This document shows positions 1-8,703 of a stretch of 64,000 nt of DNA, in pieces (positions within the stretch are counted from its first letter, which is position 1; each line of letters begins with the position of its first letter). Position numbers and translations under genes: made by a program. Under the pieces are notes generated by a model, which was not told the origin of the DNA, did not search any database, and saw only the letters and a program-made list of their open reading frames with translations. Origin of the DNA: Modestobacter sp. DSM 44400 (GTDB taxonomy: Bacteria > Actinomycetota > Actinomycetes > Mycobacteriales > Geodermatophilaceae); contig NZ_FNOZ01000019.1 of assembly GCF_900107175.1 (NCBI RefSeq), forward strand, positions 1 through 64,000, read 5' to 3'.

Positions 1-345
1 CTGCTGGAGGCGCACCACAGTGGCGACACCGGCGCGTTCCGGCTGCTGGCGGACAAGGCGTACTCCCATCCCAGTACGCGGGCGCACCTGCGGGCGAAGA
101 AGATCGCTCACACGATTCCCGAACGCAGCGACCAGATCGCACGCCGCAAGGCCAAGGGCTCGGCCGGTGGGCGACCACCGGCCTGCGATGCCGAGCTCTA
201 CAAGGACCGCAACACCGTCGAACGCGGGTTCGGCCGGCTCAAGCAGTGGCGCGCTATCGCCACCCGCTACGACAAATACGCCACCACCTACCTCGGCGGT
301 GTCCTCCTCGGCTGCATGATCATCCATCACCGCGTCCGCAGTTAG
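1..345 (+). CDS. IS5-family transposase, C-terminal part (5' end outside window)
   Basis: The frame is open from base 1 to a TAG at 343-345 and gives about 114 residues. The C-terminal part has the IS5-type catalytic signature: NTVERGFGRLK places a Glu six residues before a Lys, and it is followed by a short hydrophobic helix (GGVLLGCMIIHH). This is the end of the DDE domain that cuts and joins the element's ends. The start lies outside the window, so whether the element is intact is unknown. The stop codon runs straight into the likely right terminal repeat. The family is clear; the subgroup is not. Confidence 0.85.
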   Translation: MLEAHHSGDTGAFRLLADKAYSHPSTRAHLRAKKIAHTIPERSDQIARRKAKGSAGGRPPACDAELYKDRNTVERGFGRLKQWRAIATRYDKYATTYLGGVLLGCMIIHHRVRS

Positions 346-358
346 CAGACACGCTCTA
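345..358. repeat. probable right terminal inverted repeat of the IS5-type element
   Basis: Read inward from the right, the sequence starts GAGCGTGTCTGC, the style of end seen in IS5-family elements, and it begins immediately after the transposase stop. The bases just outside form CTAG, a common type of short target. The stop codon of the neighbouring marR gene lies exactly on this boundary. The left end is outside the window, so the repeat cannot be matched to its partner here. Confidence 0.5.
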
Positions 359-829
359 GTCGGAGGTATGCCAGTGGGGGAGTGCCAGGACGGCGTCCAT
401 GCGGCGGAGCTCGTCGCGGTGCAAGGCGCTGAGCCGGCTCAGGAGCTGCTCACCTGCAGCCGTCAGCAGAACCCGCACGGCGCGGGCGTCAATGGGGTCC
501 GGAACCCGCTGGACCAGCCCTTCGGCCTCTGCCCGGTTGACCAGCTCCCCGACGCTGTGGTGGCGCAACTGCAGCCGATCGGCCAGTTCCCGGATCACCG
601 CCCAGTCGCGCCCGGGAAAGCCCTTGAGCGCCAGCATGAGCTGGTACTGCTGAGGGGTGACGCCGCGGCCGCGCACCGTCTCCTCGCTGAATCGCAGGTA
701 CCGCCGGATGCCGAAGCGGAACCGGGCCAGGGCCTCGAAGTCCTCTTTGCTGAGAGGCGGCGAGTCGGCTGTCGACTCCGCGAGCACAGCGGGAGCAGCC
801 AGGGACTGCGCGTCCTGTTGGCTGGCCAC
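356..829 (-). CDS. MarR-family transcriptional regulator
   Basis: The 157-residue protein has the MarR winged-helix layout: an N-terminal dimerisation helix (FRFGIRRYLRF), a helix-turn-helix (IRELADRLQLRHHSVGELV) and a wing containing the DxR signature (PDPIDARAVRV). The GTG start at 829 is chosen because a TACAGT -10 box ends six bases upstream and the MarR similarity begins just after it; upstream in-frame codons would overlap the divergent gene antisense. The stop codon falls on the IS end at 356-358, so the last residues may have been altered by the insertion. The ligand is unknown. It is divergent from the DUF3040-slipin pair, which it may regulate. Confidence 0.85.
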   Translation of the reverse strand: MASQQDAQSLAAPAVLAESTADSPPLSKEDFEALARFRFGIRRYLRFSEETVRGRGVTPQQYQLMLALKGFPGRDWAVIRELADRLQLRHHSVGELVNRAEAEGLVQRVPDPIDARAVRVLLTAAGEQLLSRLSALHRDELRRMDAVLALPHWHTSD

Positions 830-835
830 GCCGGC

Positions 836-854
836 ACTGTATCGTGTTACGATA
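836..854 (-). promoter_or_regulatory. leaderless -10 box and palindromic operator of marR
   Basis: On the minus strand TACAGT (836-841) is followed by six bases and the GTG start, the spacing of a leaderless actinobacterial promoter. Overlapping it is a perfect 15-bp inverted repeat, TATCGT-GTT-ACGATA (840-854). A dimeric MarR protein bound here would block its own transcription. The divergent gene starts about 60 bp away, so one site could serve both directions. Confidence 0.65.
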
Positions 855-913
855 TTTTCTGTTGGAGGCTCCCCGCACGAGCCCGGAGCCAGGCCACCGT
901 GGGGAGGCCGATC

Positions 914-1297
914 GTGCTCAGTGATCACGAACGACGGGTGCTGGACGAATTCGAGCGTCAGTTCGCCGCCCAGGCCCAGGAGTCCGGTGGACCGGGTCCC
1001 GTCTCCCGGCCGCCTCGACGCTGGAACAGCCATCAGCCCGCGGGCCGCGCCGTCGTCATGGTGGGCTGCCTTGCCGCCATCTTGCTCATCACCGGCGCGG
1101 CCAACGCCGCGCTCGCACTGATCGCCGCCGCTGCACTCGGATGGTCGTTGTGGCGCTTCTGGCCACAGTTGCACGATGACGGTGTGATCACCGTGTCGGA
1201 GAAGGTGCCCGACGGCCCCGCGCGCGCGGCGTCGAGGCCTCGGCCGGGCGGCGAGTGGCTGTCGCGGTACCTCAAGGGCATCTCCGAGGTGCAGTGA
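914..1297 (+). CDS. DUF3040 small membrane protein
   Basis: The 127-residue protein begins LSDHERRVLDEFERQ, the typical DUF3040 opening (LS-x-HE-x2-L). It has a hydrophobic stretch of about 35 residues (around 46-80) that can form two membrane segments, then a charged tail. The GTG start at 914 has a GGGAGG-like ribosome site at 902-909. Its stop overlaps the start of the slipin gene (TGATG at 1295-1299), so the two are translationally coupled. DUF3040 proteins have no established function. Divergent from marR. Confidence 0.8.
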   Translation: MLSDHERRVLDEFERQFAAQAQESGGPGPVSRPPRRWNSHQPAGRAVVMVGCLAAILLITGAANAALALIAAAALGWSLWRFWPQLHDDGVITVSEKVPDGPARAASRPRPGGEWLSRYLKGISEVQ

Positions 1298-2214
1298 TGG
1301 TGCTATACGTGCTGCTGGGGATCGTCGTCGTGGCGCTGTTCCTGCTGGGCTCCAGCGTCCGGGTCATCACGCAGTTCGAGCGCGGTGTCGTCTTCCGCTA
1401 CGGCCGGGCGCTCCCGCAGCTCCGGGCTCCCGGGTTGACCGTGCTGCTGCCCGGGGCCGACCGGCTGCACAAGGTGAACATGCAGATCATCACCATGCCG
1501 GTGCCGGCCCAGGACGGCATCACCCGCGACAACGTCACCGTTCGGGTCGACGCCGTCGTCTACTACCGCGTCTTCGACCCGATGAAGGTGATCGTCGACG
1601 TGCAGAACTACGAGTCGGCCATCGGTCAAGTCGCTCAGGCGTCGCTGCGTTCGATCATCGGCAAGAGCGACCTCGACGACCTGTTGTCCAACCGGGAGCG
1701 GCTCAACCAGGGCCTGGAGCTGATGATCGACAGCCCCGCCGTCGACTGGGGCGTCCACATCGACCGGGTCGAGATCAAGGACGTCGCCCTGCCCGAGTCC
1801 ATGAAGCGGTCGATGTCCCGGCAGGCCGAGGCCGAACGGGAACGGCGCTCCCGGGTCATCACTGCCGAGGGTGAGCTGCAGGCATCGGAAAAGCTGGCGC
1901 AGGCCGCCGCGGTGATGGCCGAGCATCCCGCCGCCCTTCAGCTCCGGCTGCTCCAGACCGTCGTGGAGGTCGCCTCGGAGAAGAACTCCACCCTGGTGCT
2001 GCCCTTTCCGGTCGAGCTGCTCCGGTTCCTCGAGCGGTCGACCCTCTCGGCACCAGTGCCATCCAGTGACCAGGCCGGCGGAACGGCGGCCAGTGCGGCC
2101 GCCGGCACGGTTCCGGACCGGGCACCCTCCCGAGTGTCGGGACCGGACGGCGTCTCGGCGTCATCGGCCTTGCCCGCGGCCGTCGTGGACGCCTCCAGCG
2201 ATGCCCGGTCATGA
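1297..2214 (+). CDS. slipin, SPFH/stomatin-family membrane protein
   Basis: The 305-residue protein has one N-terminal membrane anchor (about residues 2-18, YVLLGIVVVALFLLG), the slipin hallmark GVVFRYGR, a PHB/SPFH domain to about residue 190, and a charged coiled coil (residues 185-235, rich in AEAERERR). Slipins form oligomeric scaffolds that organise membrane proteins and often work with membrane proteases. The start at 1297 overlaps the DUF3040 stop; a longer reading would run antisense through DUF3040 for no benefit. The Ala/Ser/Pro-rich tail after residue 250 looks disordered. No NfeD-type partner is adjacent. Confidence 0.9.
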   Translation: MVLYVLLGIVVVALFLLGSSVRVITQFERGVVFRYGRALPQLRAPGLTVLLPGADRLHKVNMQIITMPVPAQDGITRDNVTVRVDAVVYYRVFDPMKVIVDVQNYESAIGQVAQASLRSIIGKSDLDDLLSNRERLNQGLELMIDSPAVDWGVHIDRVEIKDVALPESMKRSMSRQAEAERERRSRVITAEGELQASEKLAQAAAVMAEHPAALQLRLLQTVVEVASEKNSTLVLPFPVELLRFLERSTLSAPVPSSDQAGGTAASAAAGTVPDRAPSRVSGPDGVSASSALPAAVVDASSDARS

Positions 2215-2301
2215 CCCGGAGCCAGGAGTGAGGACCCCGACCCGACGCCGTTCCTCGCCGACCGCTGCCCGACCGGAAGGTGGGCCCGGAACGAGCAGGC
2301 C

Positions 2302-2655
2302 ATGGGGGTGATCAGGCTGGCGCGCGTCTACGACCCCCGCGGGGACGGCGATGAGCCCGCCTTCCTGGTGGAGCGGCTCTGGCCGCGCGGCATTCGACGC
2401 GATGCGCTGAACCTGACCGAGTGGCTCCCCGAGGTCGGCCCCAGTTCCGAGCTGCGGAAGTGGTTCGACCACCGGCCGGGGCGGTGGGCGGAGTTCCAGC
2501 GACGCTACGTCGCCGAACTCGACGAACACCCCGAGCGGTGGCGCCCGTTGAGCGAGGCCGCGGGCGCCGGGGACATCACGCTGCTGTACAGCTCCCGGGA
2601 CGTCGAGCACAACAACGCAGTGGTGCTACGCGACTTCCTGATGCGTTCGGCGTGA
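2302..2655 (+). CDS. DUF488 family protein
   Basis: The 117-residue protein matches DUF488 along its whole length: the N-terminal RVYDP, then LVERLWPRGI, a central LRKWFDHRP, and the C-terminal LLYSSRDVEHNNAVVL. Members are small cytosolic proteins of unknown biochemical role, often near redox or stress genes. The ATG at 2302 lacks a strong ribosome site, but the domain starts within a few residues of it. The gap after the gene (2656-2864) shows no coding signal and leads into a riboswitch. Confidence 0.85.
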   Translation: MGVIRLARVYDPRGDGDEPAFLVERLWPRGIRRDALNLTEWLPEVGPSSELRKWFDHRPGRWAEFQRRYVAELDEHPERWRPLSEAAGAGDITLLYSSRDVEHNNAVVLRDFLMRSA

Positions 2656-2864
2656 CGCAGGCGCAGTCCAGCCGTCGCCGGATCAGGCCCCGAGGAACGG
2701 CGGCGTGGCGCCCGATCAGGTGGGCCGCGCAGAGCGAGGGCGCGGACACAGCGCCCTGGGAACCCAGCACGGCCACGGCCACGGGGGTGAGGGCGCAGTC
2801 CCGTGGTGCCAGCTGTGCGCGTCCGGCGCGGGGCATGGAACCATGGCGTCGAGCCCGGCAGGCT

Positions 2865-2908
2865 CCCGGACGAGCGGTGCCGTACCCGGTGTGCGACAAG
2901 ACGGCGCC
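2865..2908 (+). promoter_or_regulatory. guanidine-III riboswitch (ykkC-III / mini-pseudoknot class)
   Basis: The segment fits the class III guanidine aptamer. It has CCGGACGAG (2866-2874), a GTACCCGG block (2882-2889) and ACAAGACGGCGC (2896-2907). P1 is CCGG at 2866-2869 paired with CCGG at 2886-2889. P2 is GGTGCCGT (2876-2883) paired with ACGGCGCC (2901-2908), with one G-U pair, forming the expected pseudoknot. The ribosome site GGGAG (2910-2914) begins two bases after the aptamer and the sugE start is at 2922, so ligand binding can control translation directly. The downstream gene being an SMR guanidinium exporter supports the call. Confidence 0.92.
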
Positions 2909-2921
2909 TGGGGAGATCCGG

Positions 2922-3236
2922 ATGTCGTGGCTCGTGCTGGTCCTGTCCGGCGTCCTCGAGGCGGTATGGGCCACGGCCCTGGACAAGTCCGAGGGGTTGA
3001 GTCGGCTGACTCCCTCGATCGTCTTCGTCGTCGGGCTCGCCCTGAGCATGGGCGGTCTCGCCTATGCGATGCGGGAGCTGCCCGTGGGGGCGTCCTATGC
3101 GGTCTGGGTGGGCATCGGCGCCGTCCTCACCGTCGCCTACGCGATGGCCACCGGCGCGGAGTCGATGTCCGCACTGAAGGTGCTGTTCCTCGCGGGGATC
3201 GTCGGTTGCGCCATCGGGCTGAAGGTCATCGGTTAG
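2922..3236 (+). CDS. sugE: guanidinium exporter Gdx / SugE, SMR family
   Basis: The 104-residue protein has four hydrophobic segments and the SMR signature: Glu13 and Trp16 in GVLEAVWATALDKSEG, the proton- and substrate-binding face. In the Gdx subtype this Glu exchanges protons for guanidinium ions across the inner membrane as an antiparallel dimer. The ATG at 2922 follows GGGAG at 2910-2914. The guanidine-III riboswitch directly upstream indicates that expression rises with guanidine, which favours Gdx over a quaternary-ammonium exporter. Confidence 0.92.
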   Translation: MSWLVLVLSGVLEAVWATALDKSEGLSRLTPSIVFVVGLALSMGGLAYAMRELPVGASYAVWVGIGAVLTVAYAMATGAESMSALKVLFLAGIVGCAIGLKVIG

Positions 3237-3263
3237 CTGGTCGGCTGTCACTGGTCATGCCGG

Positions 3264-4085
3264 TCACGTGCGCTGACCGCCCGCGCGAGGGGAGTGCCCA
3301 CCGATCCGGCGGGTCAGCTCGGCGGCAGCCCTGATCAGGCGGAGCGCGAGCGGGTGGCGGTCGGCCGGGTCGAGGCCGTCGGACGGATAGGTCACGGCCA
3401 CACCGGCGACCGGCAGCCCGGAGTGGTCGTAGACGGCCGTGGCCACGGACGCGAAGCCCGGCGTCACCTCGCCATCCTCGGTGGCATAGCCCGTCTGCCG
3501 GACCTGGGAGAGGATGCGCCGCAGCGCTGAGAGCGACGACGGCCCTCCGCCGTGCCGCTCCACGAAGGCGCCGGCGTCGGGAAAGAGGGCTCGGACGTGG
3601 GTGGCCGGCAGGTCGGCCAGCACCGCTCGGCCGCTCGCCGTGAGCTGCGCCGGTAGGCGCACCCCGACGTCGGTCACGAGCGAGGGTCGGCCGGGGGCAC
3701 GCTCCTCGACGACGTAGAGGACCTCGCGGCCGTGCAGCACCGCCAGGTGTGCGGAGTGACCGACCGAATCGACGAGCCGGCCCAGCACGGGGCGGGCCAA
3801 CCGGGCCAGCGGCTCCTGACGTAGGTAGGCCGTACCGAGCTCGAAGGCGCCGACCCCGAGACCGTACCGGCGCTCCTCGGGCAGGTGCACGACGAACCCG
3901 GCGGCCATCAGTTCGGTCAGCAGGTGGTACATCGTCGACCGCGGGAGGTCGAGGTCCCGTGCCAGCGCCGCCGCCGGCACGGGACCGGGTTGGCGTGCCA
4001 TCGCCTGCAGGACCGCAAGTGCCTGTCGCGCTGCGGGAACTCCGCCACGGGTCTTTCGGCGGCCGTTATCCGCGCCACAGGCCAT
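3264..4085 (-). CDS. IclR-family transcriptional regulator, likely of the hut genes
   Basis: The 273-residue protein has the IclR plan: a winged helix-turn-helix at about residues 18-80 (ALARDLDLPRSTMYHLLTELM) and a C-terminal effector domain (LARPVLGRLVDSVGHSAHLAVLHG onward). The ATG at 4085 is supported by a TAGGCT -10 box six bases upstream, a leaderless arrangement. It is divergent from hutH with only about 90 bp between the starts, so it probably controls histidine degradation. The inducer (urocanate is a common hut signal) cannot be read from the sequence. Confidence 0.88.
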   Translation of the reverse strand: MACGADNGRRKTRGGVPAARQALAVLQAMARQPGPVPAAALARDLDLPRSTMYHLLTELMAAGFVVHLPEERRYGLGVGAFELGTAYLRQEPLARLARPVLGRLVDSVGHSAHLAVLHGREVLYVVEERAPGRPSLVTDVGVRLPAQLTASGRAVLADLPATHVRALFPDAGAFVERHGGGPSSLSALRRILSQVRQTGYATEDGEVTPGFASVATAVYDHSGLPVAGVAVTYPSDGLDPADRHPLALRLIRAAAELTRRIGGHSPRAGGQRT

Positions 4086-4091
4086 CGGGTC

Positions 4092-4122
4092 AGCCTAGGG
4101 TCCATGTCTGGCATACCGGACA
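4092..4122. promoter_or_regulatory. iclR -10 box and likely operator between iclR and hutH
   Basis: TAGGCT on the minus strand (4092-4097) lies six bases before the iclR ATG. Beyond it is an 18-bp near-palindrome, TGTCTGG-CATA-CCGGACA (4105-4122), with one mismatch between the arms. It would cover the iclR -35 region and lies about 55 bp upstream of hutH, so it is well placed for a regulator acting on both genes. Confidence 0.5.
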
Positions 4123-4175
4123 CCAGTGCTCCGAGACGTCTGTGCTCCCCGCCGTCCGCGGTGTGCGATGGGCAC

Positions 4176-5726
4176 GTGAACGCAGATCAGATCCTCGTGG
4201 GCATCAGCCCGGTCCACCCGGACGACGTCGTGCGGGTCGCCCGCTCGGGCACCGGTGTCCGGCTTGCCGGCGATGCGCTGGCTGAGATCGCCCGGAGCCG
4301 GGAGGTCATCCACTCGCTGGCGAACGACGACCAACCGCACTACGGCGTGTCCACCGGCTTCGGCGCCCTGGCAACCAAGCACATCCCGGTACCGATGCGG
4401 GCGCAGCTCCAGCGGGGCCTGATCCGCTCGCATGCGGCCGGCAGCGGCCCCGAGGTGGAGCGCGAGGTCATCCGCGCGCTGATGCTGCTCCGGCTCTCCA
4501 CCCTGGCCACCGGCCGTACCGGCGTGCGGGTCGCGACGGCGCAGGCCTACGCCGCGATGCTGGACGCCGGCCTGACCCCCGTCGTGCACGAGTACGGGTC
4601 GCTGGGGTGCTCGGGCGACCTCGCGCCGCTGGCCCACGTCGCCCTCGCGCTCATGGGCGAGGGCGAGGTGCGCGACGCCGGCGGGACGTTGCGGCCGGCT
4701 GCCGAGGCGCTGCGCGAGAAGGGGATCGAGCCGGTCGAGCTGGCCGAGAAGGAGGGGCTGGCGCTGGTCAACGGCACCGATGGCATGCTCGGGATGCTGG
4801 TGATCGCGCTGGCCGACCTCCGCCGGTTGCTGACCACGGCCGATGTGGCCGCCGCCATGAGCGTAGAGGCCCTGCTGGGCACCGACGCGGTGTTCGCCGA
4901 GGACCTCCAGGCGTTGCGCCCCCATCCGGGGCAGGCCGGCTCAGCCGCGAACCTGCGTATGCTGCTGGCCGGCAGCGGCGTCATGGCCAGCCACCGCGGC
5001 CCCGAGTGCACCCGCGTGCAGGACGCCTACTCGTTGCGCTGCGCACCGCAGGTGCACGGAGCTGCGCGGGACACCGTCGCCCACGCCGCCGCGGTCGCTG
5101 GTCGCGAGCTGGCCGCGGCCATCGACAACCCGGTGGTGACCGTCGACGGCCGGGTGGAGTCCAACGGCAACTTCCACGGCGCTCCGGTCGCCTACGTGCT
5201 GGACTTCCTGGCGATCGCCGCCGCCGACGTCGCCAGCATGAGCGAGCGGCGGACCGACCGGTTCCTCGACGTCTCCCGGAACCACGGCCTGACCCCGTTC
5301 CTGGCCCACGACCCCGGGGTGGACTCCGGCCACATGATCGCGCAGTACACCGCCGCCGGGATCGTCAGCGAGATGAAGCGCCTGGCGGTGCCGGCCAGCG
5401 TCGACTCCATCCCGTCCTCGGCCATGCAGGAGGACCACGTGTCCATGGGCTGGGCCGCAGCACGCAAGCTCCGCCGTGCGGTCGACGGCCTGACCCGGGT
5501 GCTGGCGATCGAGATCCTCACCGCCGCCCGGGCGCTGGACCTGCGTGCCCCGCTGCAGCCGGCGCCCGCCACCGCGGCCGTGCGGAACGCCGTCCGGGCG
5601 GCCGGCGTGGCCGGACCGGGCCCGGACCGCTACCTCGCCCCCGAGATCGAGGCCGTCGTCGACGCGGTCCGTACCGGCGCCGTCCTCACCGCCGCGCAGC
5701 ACGCCGTTCCGGCGCCGCTGTCCTGA
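4176..5726 (+). CDS. hutH: histidine ammonia-lyase
   Basis: HutH removes ammonia from L-histidine to give urocanate, the first step of histidine use. The protein is about 516 residues, normal for the family. Its electrophilic MIO group forms from a tripeptide in [11 protein letters not shown]; here it is Cys145-Ser146-Gly147 rather than the usual Ala-Ser-Gly. Other family blocks are YGVSTGFG near the N terminus and [13 protein letters not shown]. The GTG at 4176 gives the expected N terminus ([19 protein letters not shown]); the frame stays open far upstream but that part is antisense to iclR. It is followed by hutU after 73 bp in the same direction. Confidence 0.95.
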   Translation: MNADQILVGISPVHPDDVVRVARSGTGVRLAGDALAEIARSREVIHSLANDDQPHYGVSTGFGALATKHIPVPMRAQLQRGLIRSHAAGSGPEVEREVIRALMLLRLSTLATGRTGVRVATAQAYAAMLDAGLTPVVHEYGSLGCSGDLAPLAHVALALMGEGEVRDAGGTLRPAAEALREKGIEPVELAEKEGLALVNGTDGMLGMLVIALADLRRLLTTADVAAAMSVEALLGTDAVFAEDLQALRPHPGQAGSAANLRMLLAGSGVMASHRGPECTRVQDAYSLRCAPQVHGAARDTVAHAAAVAGRELAAAIDNPVVTVDGRVESNGNFHGAPVAYVLDFLAIAAADVASMSERRTDRFLDVSRNHGLTPFLAHDPGVDSGHMIAQYTAAGIVSEMKRLAVPASVDSIPSSAMQEDHVSMGWAAARKLRRAVDGLTRVLAIEILTAARALDLRAPLQPAPATAAVRNAVRAAGVAGPGPDRYLAPEIEAVVDAVRTGAVLTAAQHAVPAPLS

Positions 5727-5799
5727 CCCGACCACCTGTCGCGGCCTCCGACCGGCCGCGCCGGACAAGCCCACCCAGCCGAGGCAAGGAGAGACAGAC

Positions 5800-7461
5800 A
5801 TGGACGGAGCACGGCCGGTCCGCGCGAACCGCGGGACCACGCTGACGGCACGGAGCTGGCAGACCGAGGCCCCGCTGCGGATGCTGCAGAACAACCTCGA
5901 CCCCGAGGTGGCCGAGCGGCCCGACGACTTCGTCGTCTACGGCGGCACCGGGCGGGCGGCCCGCGACTGGAACAGCTTCGACGCCATGGTGCGCACGCTG
6001 ACCACGCTGGCGGACGACGAGACGATGCTCGTGCAGTCCGGGCGGCCGGTCGGGGTGATGCGCACCCACGAGTGGGCGCCCCGGGTGCTGATCGCCAACT
6101 CCAACCTGGTCGGGAACTGGGCGACCTGGCCGGAGTTCCGCCGGCTGGAGCAGCTGGGTCTGACCATGTACGGCCAGATGACCGCCGGGTCGTGGATCTA
6201 CATCGGCACCCAGGGCATCCTGCAGGGCACCTACGAGACGTTCGCCGCGGTCGCCGCGAAGCGGTACGGGGGCACGCTGGCCGGCACGCTCACCCTCACC
6301 GGCGGCTGCGGCGGCATGGGCGGCGCTCAGCCGCTCGCCGTGACCCTCAACGGCGGCGTCTGCCTGGTGGTCGACGTCGACGGGAGCCGGCTGCGCCGCC
6401 GGGTCGGGCACCGCTACCTCGACGAGGTCGCTGACGACCTGGACGACGCGATCCGGCGGTGCCTGGCCGCCAAGCGGGATCGGCGGGCGCTGTCGGTGGG
6501 GCTGATCGGCAACGCCGCCACCGTCTTTCCGGAGCTGCTGCGCCGCGGCGTCGAGATCGACATCGTGACCGACCAGACCTCCGCGCACGACCCGCTGTCC
6601 TACCTGCCCGAAGACGTCGACCTGGGCGACTGGCACGACTACGCGGCGGCCAAGCCCGGGGAGTTCACCGACCGGGCCCGCGCCTCGATGGCCCGCCACG
6701 TGGAGGCCATGGTCGGTTTCCTGGACGCCGGCGCGGAGGTCTTCGACTACGGCAACTCCATCCGCGACGAGGCGCGTCAGGGTGGCTTCGAGCGGGCCTT
6801 CGCCTTTCCCGGCTTCGTGCCGGCCTACATCCGCCCGCTGTTCTGCGAGGGCAAGGGCCCGTTCCGGTGGGCCGCACTGTCCGGGGACCCCAAGGACATC
6901 GCGGCGACCGACCGCGCCGTCCTGGACCTGTTCCCCGACAACGACCACCTGCAGCGCTGGATCCGCGCCGCCCAGGACAAGGTCGCCTTCCAGGGCCTGC
7001 CGGCCCGGATCTGCTGGCTCGGGTACGGCGAGCGCGACGTCGCCGGGCTGCGCTTCAACGAAATGGTGGCCAGCGGGGAGATCAGCGCACCCATCGTGAT
7101 CGGCCGCGACCACCTGGACGCCGGCTCGGTGGCCTCGCCGTACCGGGAGACCGAGGCGATGGCCGACGGCTCGGACGCGATCGCCGACTGGCCGCTGCTC
7201 AACGCCCTGGTCAACACGGCCTCCGGGGCCAGTTGGGTGTCGATCCACCACGGCGGGGGTGTGGGCATCGGACGGTCGACCCACGCCGGCCAGGTCAGCG
7301 TGGCCGACGGGACCGAACTGGCCGCGCAGAAGCTGGCGCGAGTGCTGACCAACGACCCCGGCATGGGCATCATCCGGCACGTCGATGCCGGCTACGAGCT
7401 CGCCGATCAGGTCGCGCGGGACCGCGTTCCGATGCACGAGGGAGGGGACGCCACGGCGTGA
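5800..7461 (+). CDS. hutU: urocanate hydratase
   Basis: HutU adds water to urocanate to form imidazolonepropionate, using a tightly bound NAD+. The 553-residue protein is family length and has the NAD-binding glycine run [13 protein letters not shown] and a conserved [11 protein letters not shown] block. The ATG at 5800 has a strong ribosome site (AAGGAGAG, 5787-5794) and begins just before the family start ([18 protein letters not shown]). It follows hutH and converges on the hutI operon, leaving about 30 bp between stop codons. Confidence 0.96.
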   Translation: MDGARPVRANRGTTLTARSWQTEAPLRMLQNNLDPEVAERPDDFVVYGGTGRAARDWNSFDAMVRTLTTLADDETMLVQSGRPVGVMRTHEWAPRVLIANSNLVGNWATWPEFRRLEQLGLTMYGQMTAGSWIYIGTQGILQGTYETFAAVAAKRYGGTLAGTLTLTGGCGGMGGAQPLAVTLNGGVCLVVDVDGSRLRRRVGHRYLDEVADDLDDAIRRCLAAKRDRRALSVGLIGNAATVFPELLRRGVEIDIVTDQTSAHDPLSYLPEDVDLGDWHDYAAAKPGEFTDRARASMARHVEAMVGFLDAGAEVFDYGNSIRDEARQGGFERAFAFPGFVPAYIRPLFCEGKGPFRWAALSGDPKDIAATDRAVLDLFPDNDHLQRWIRAAQDKVAFQGLPARICWLGYGERDVAGLRFNEMVASGEISAPIVIGRDHLDAGSVASPYRETEAMADGSDAIADWPLLNALVNTASGASWVSIHHGGGVGIGRSTHAGQVSVADGTELAAQKLARVLTNDPGMGIIRHVDAGYELADQVARDRVPMHEGGDATA

Positions 7462-7477
7462 GCCGACCGCGGTCGGC
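7462..7477. terminator. palindrome between convergent hutU and hutI
   Basis: Directly after the hutU stop lies a perfect 16-bp palindrome, GCCGACCGCGGTCGGC. There is no U-tract, which is usual for high-GC actinobacteria, and the site lies between two convergent operons. A bidirectional terminator is the natural reading, although the hairpin has almost no loop. Confidence 0.45.
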
Positions 7478-7491
7478 CGCGACGCCCCCGG

Positions 7492-8703
7492 TCATCCCGA
7501 CGGTTCCGCCGGCGTGGGGGAGCGGTCCTCGCCGGCAGCCACGCCGCCGCGCCACACCCGGGCGACGAGCGGGACCCCGGGTCGGTAGGACAGGTGCACG
7601 TGGGAGGGCGCGTCCAGCAGCACCACGTCGGCGCGGGCGCCCACCCCGAGGTGCCCGGCGTCGGAGCGCCGCAGTGCTCGCGCGCCGCCGAGGGTCGCCG
7701 CCCAGACCGCCTCGTCGGGGGTCATCCGCATCTCCCGGACCGCGACGGCGATGCAGAACGGCATGTTGGTCGTGAAGCTGGAACCCGGGTTGCAGTCGGC
7801 GGCCAGTGCCACGGTGACCCCGGCGTCCAGCAGGCGCCGCGCGTCGGGATAGGGCGCCCGGGTGGAGAACTCCGCCCCCGGCAGCAGGGTGGCGACCGTC
7901 CGGCTGGCCGCCAGCGCCTCGACGTCGCCGTCGGTGACGTGGGTGACGTGGTCGGCGGAGGCCGCGTCGAACTCCACGGCGATCTGCACGCCCGGGCCAG
8001 GCCCGAGCTGGTTGGCGTGGAGCCGGGGGACCAGCCCCCGGGCGACTCCGGCACGCAGGACGGCCCGGGTCTGGTCACCGTCGAAGGCGCCGCGTTCGCA
8101 GAAGACGTCGATCCACCTGGCCGTCGGCGCGCAGGCGTCCAGCATCGTGGAGCAGACCAGGTCGACGTAGTCGTCGGCGCGGTCGGCGTACTCGGGCGGA
8201 ACGACGTGGGCGCCCAGGAAGGTGAGCTCGTCGGTGTGCGCCGCCGCGACCTCCAGGCTGCGCTGCTCGTCGGCGACGGTGAGGCCGTAGCCGGACTTGC
8301 ACTCGATCGTCGTCGTGCCCGACCGCAGCGCCTCGGCCACGAGGACGGCGACCGTGCCACCGAGGTCCGTACGGGAGGCCGCCCGCGTCGCCGCGACCGT
8401 CGTCCGGATCCCGCCGGCCGTGTAGGGCTGCCCGGACATGCGCGCGGCGAACTCCGCCGTGCGGTCACCGGCGAAGGCCAGGTGGCCGTGGCTGTCGACG
8501 AAGCCGGGCAGGACGGCCCGGCCTCCGGCGTCCACCCGCTCGGTGGCGGCGCCCTCCGGGATGGATCTCCGTGGCCCGGCCCAGGCGACCACGCCGTCGG
8601 CGACGACCAGCGCGGCATCGGACAGGAGGCCCAGCGGCCCGTCTCCCAGCGACGGGTCGTTGGTGACCAGACTGCCGATGTTGTCGATCAGCAGGCCGGC
8701 CAT
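7492..8703 (-). CDS. hutI: imidazolonepropionase
   Basis: HutI hydrolyses 4-imidazolone-5-propionate to N-formimino-L-glutamate. The 403-residue protein is a metal-dependent amidohydrolase: the metal motif HGHLAF follows LPGFVDS, a second histidine block is ECKSGYGL...LGAHVVP, and [10 protein letters not shown] carries the catalytic Asp. The gene overlaps the end of hutF by 16 bp, so it is the last gene of the minus-strand operon M20 hydrolase-hutF-hutI. It supplies the third step after HutH and HutU. Confidence 0.95.
   Translation of the reverse strand: MAGLLIDNIGSLVTNDPSLGDGPLGLLSDAALVVADGVVAWAGPRRSIPEGAATERVDAGGRAVLPGFVDSHGHLAFAGDRTAEFAARMSGQPYTAGGIRTTVAATRAASRTDLGGTVAVLVAEALRSGTTTIECKSGYGLTVADEQRSLEVAAAHTDELTFLGAHVVPPEYADRADDYVDLVCSTMLDACAPTARWIDVFCERGAFDGDQTRAVLRAGVARGLVPRLHANQLGPGPGVQIAVEFDAASADHVTHVTDGDVEALAASRTVATLLPGAEFSTRAPYPDARRLLDAGVTVALAADCNPGSSFTTNMPFCIAVAVREMRMTPDEAVWAATLGGARALRRSDAGHLGVGARADVVLLDAPSHVHLSYRPGVPLVARVWRGGVAAGEDRSPTPAEPSG

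Noticed and set aside
5686-7437. A 583-codon open frame on the minus strand across hutU
   Set aside because: It is antisense to a clear hutU gene, rich in Gly/Val/Arg/His as expected from high-GC reverse frames, and resembles no protein family.
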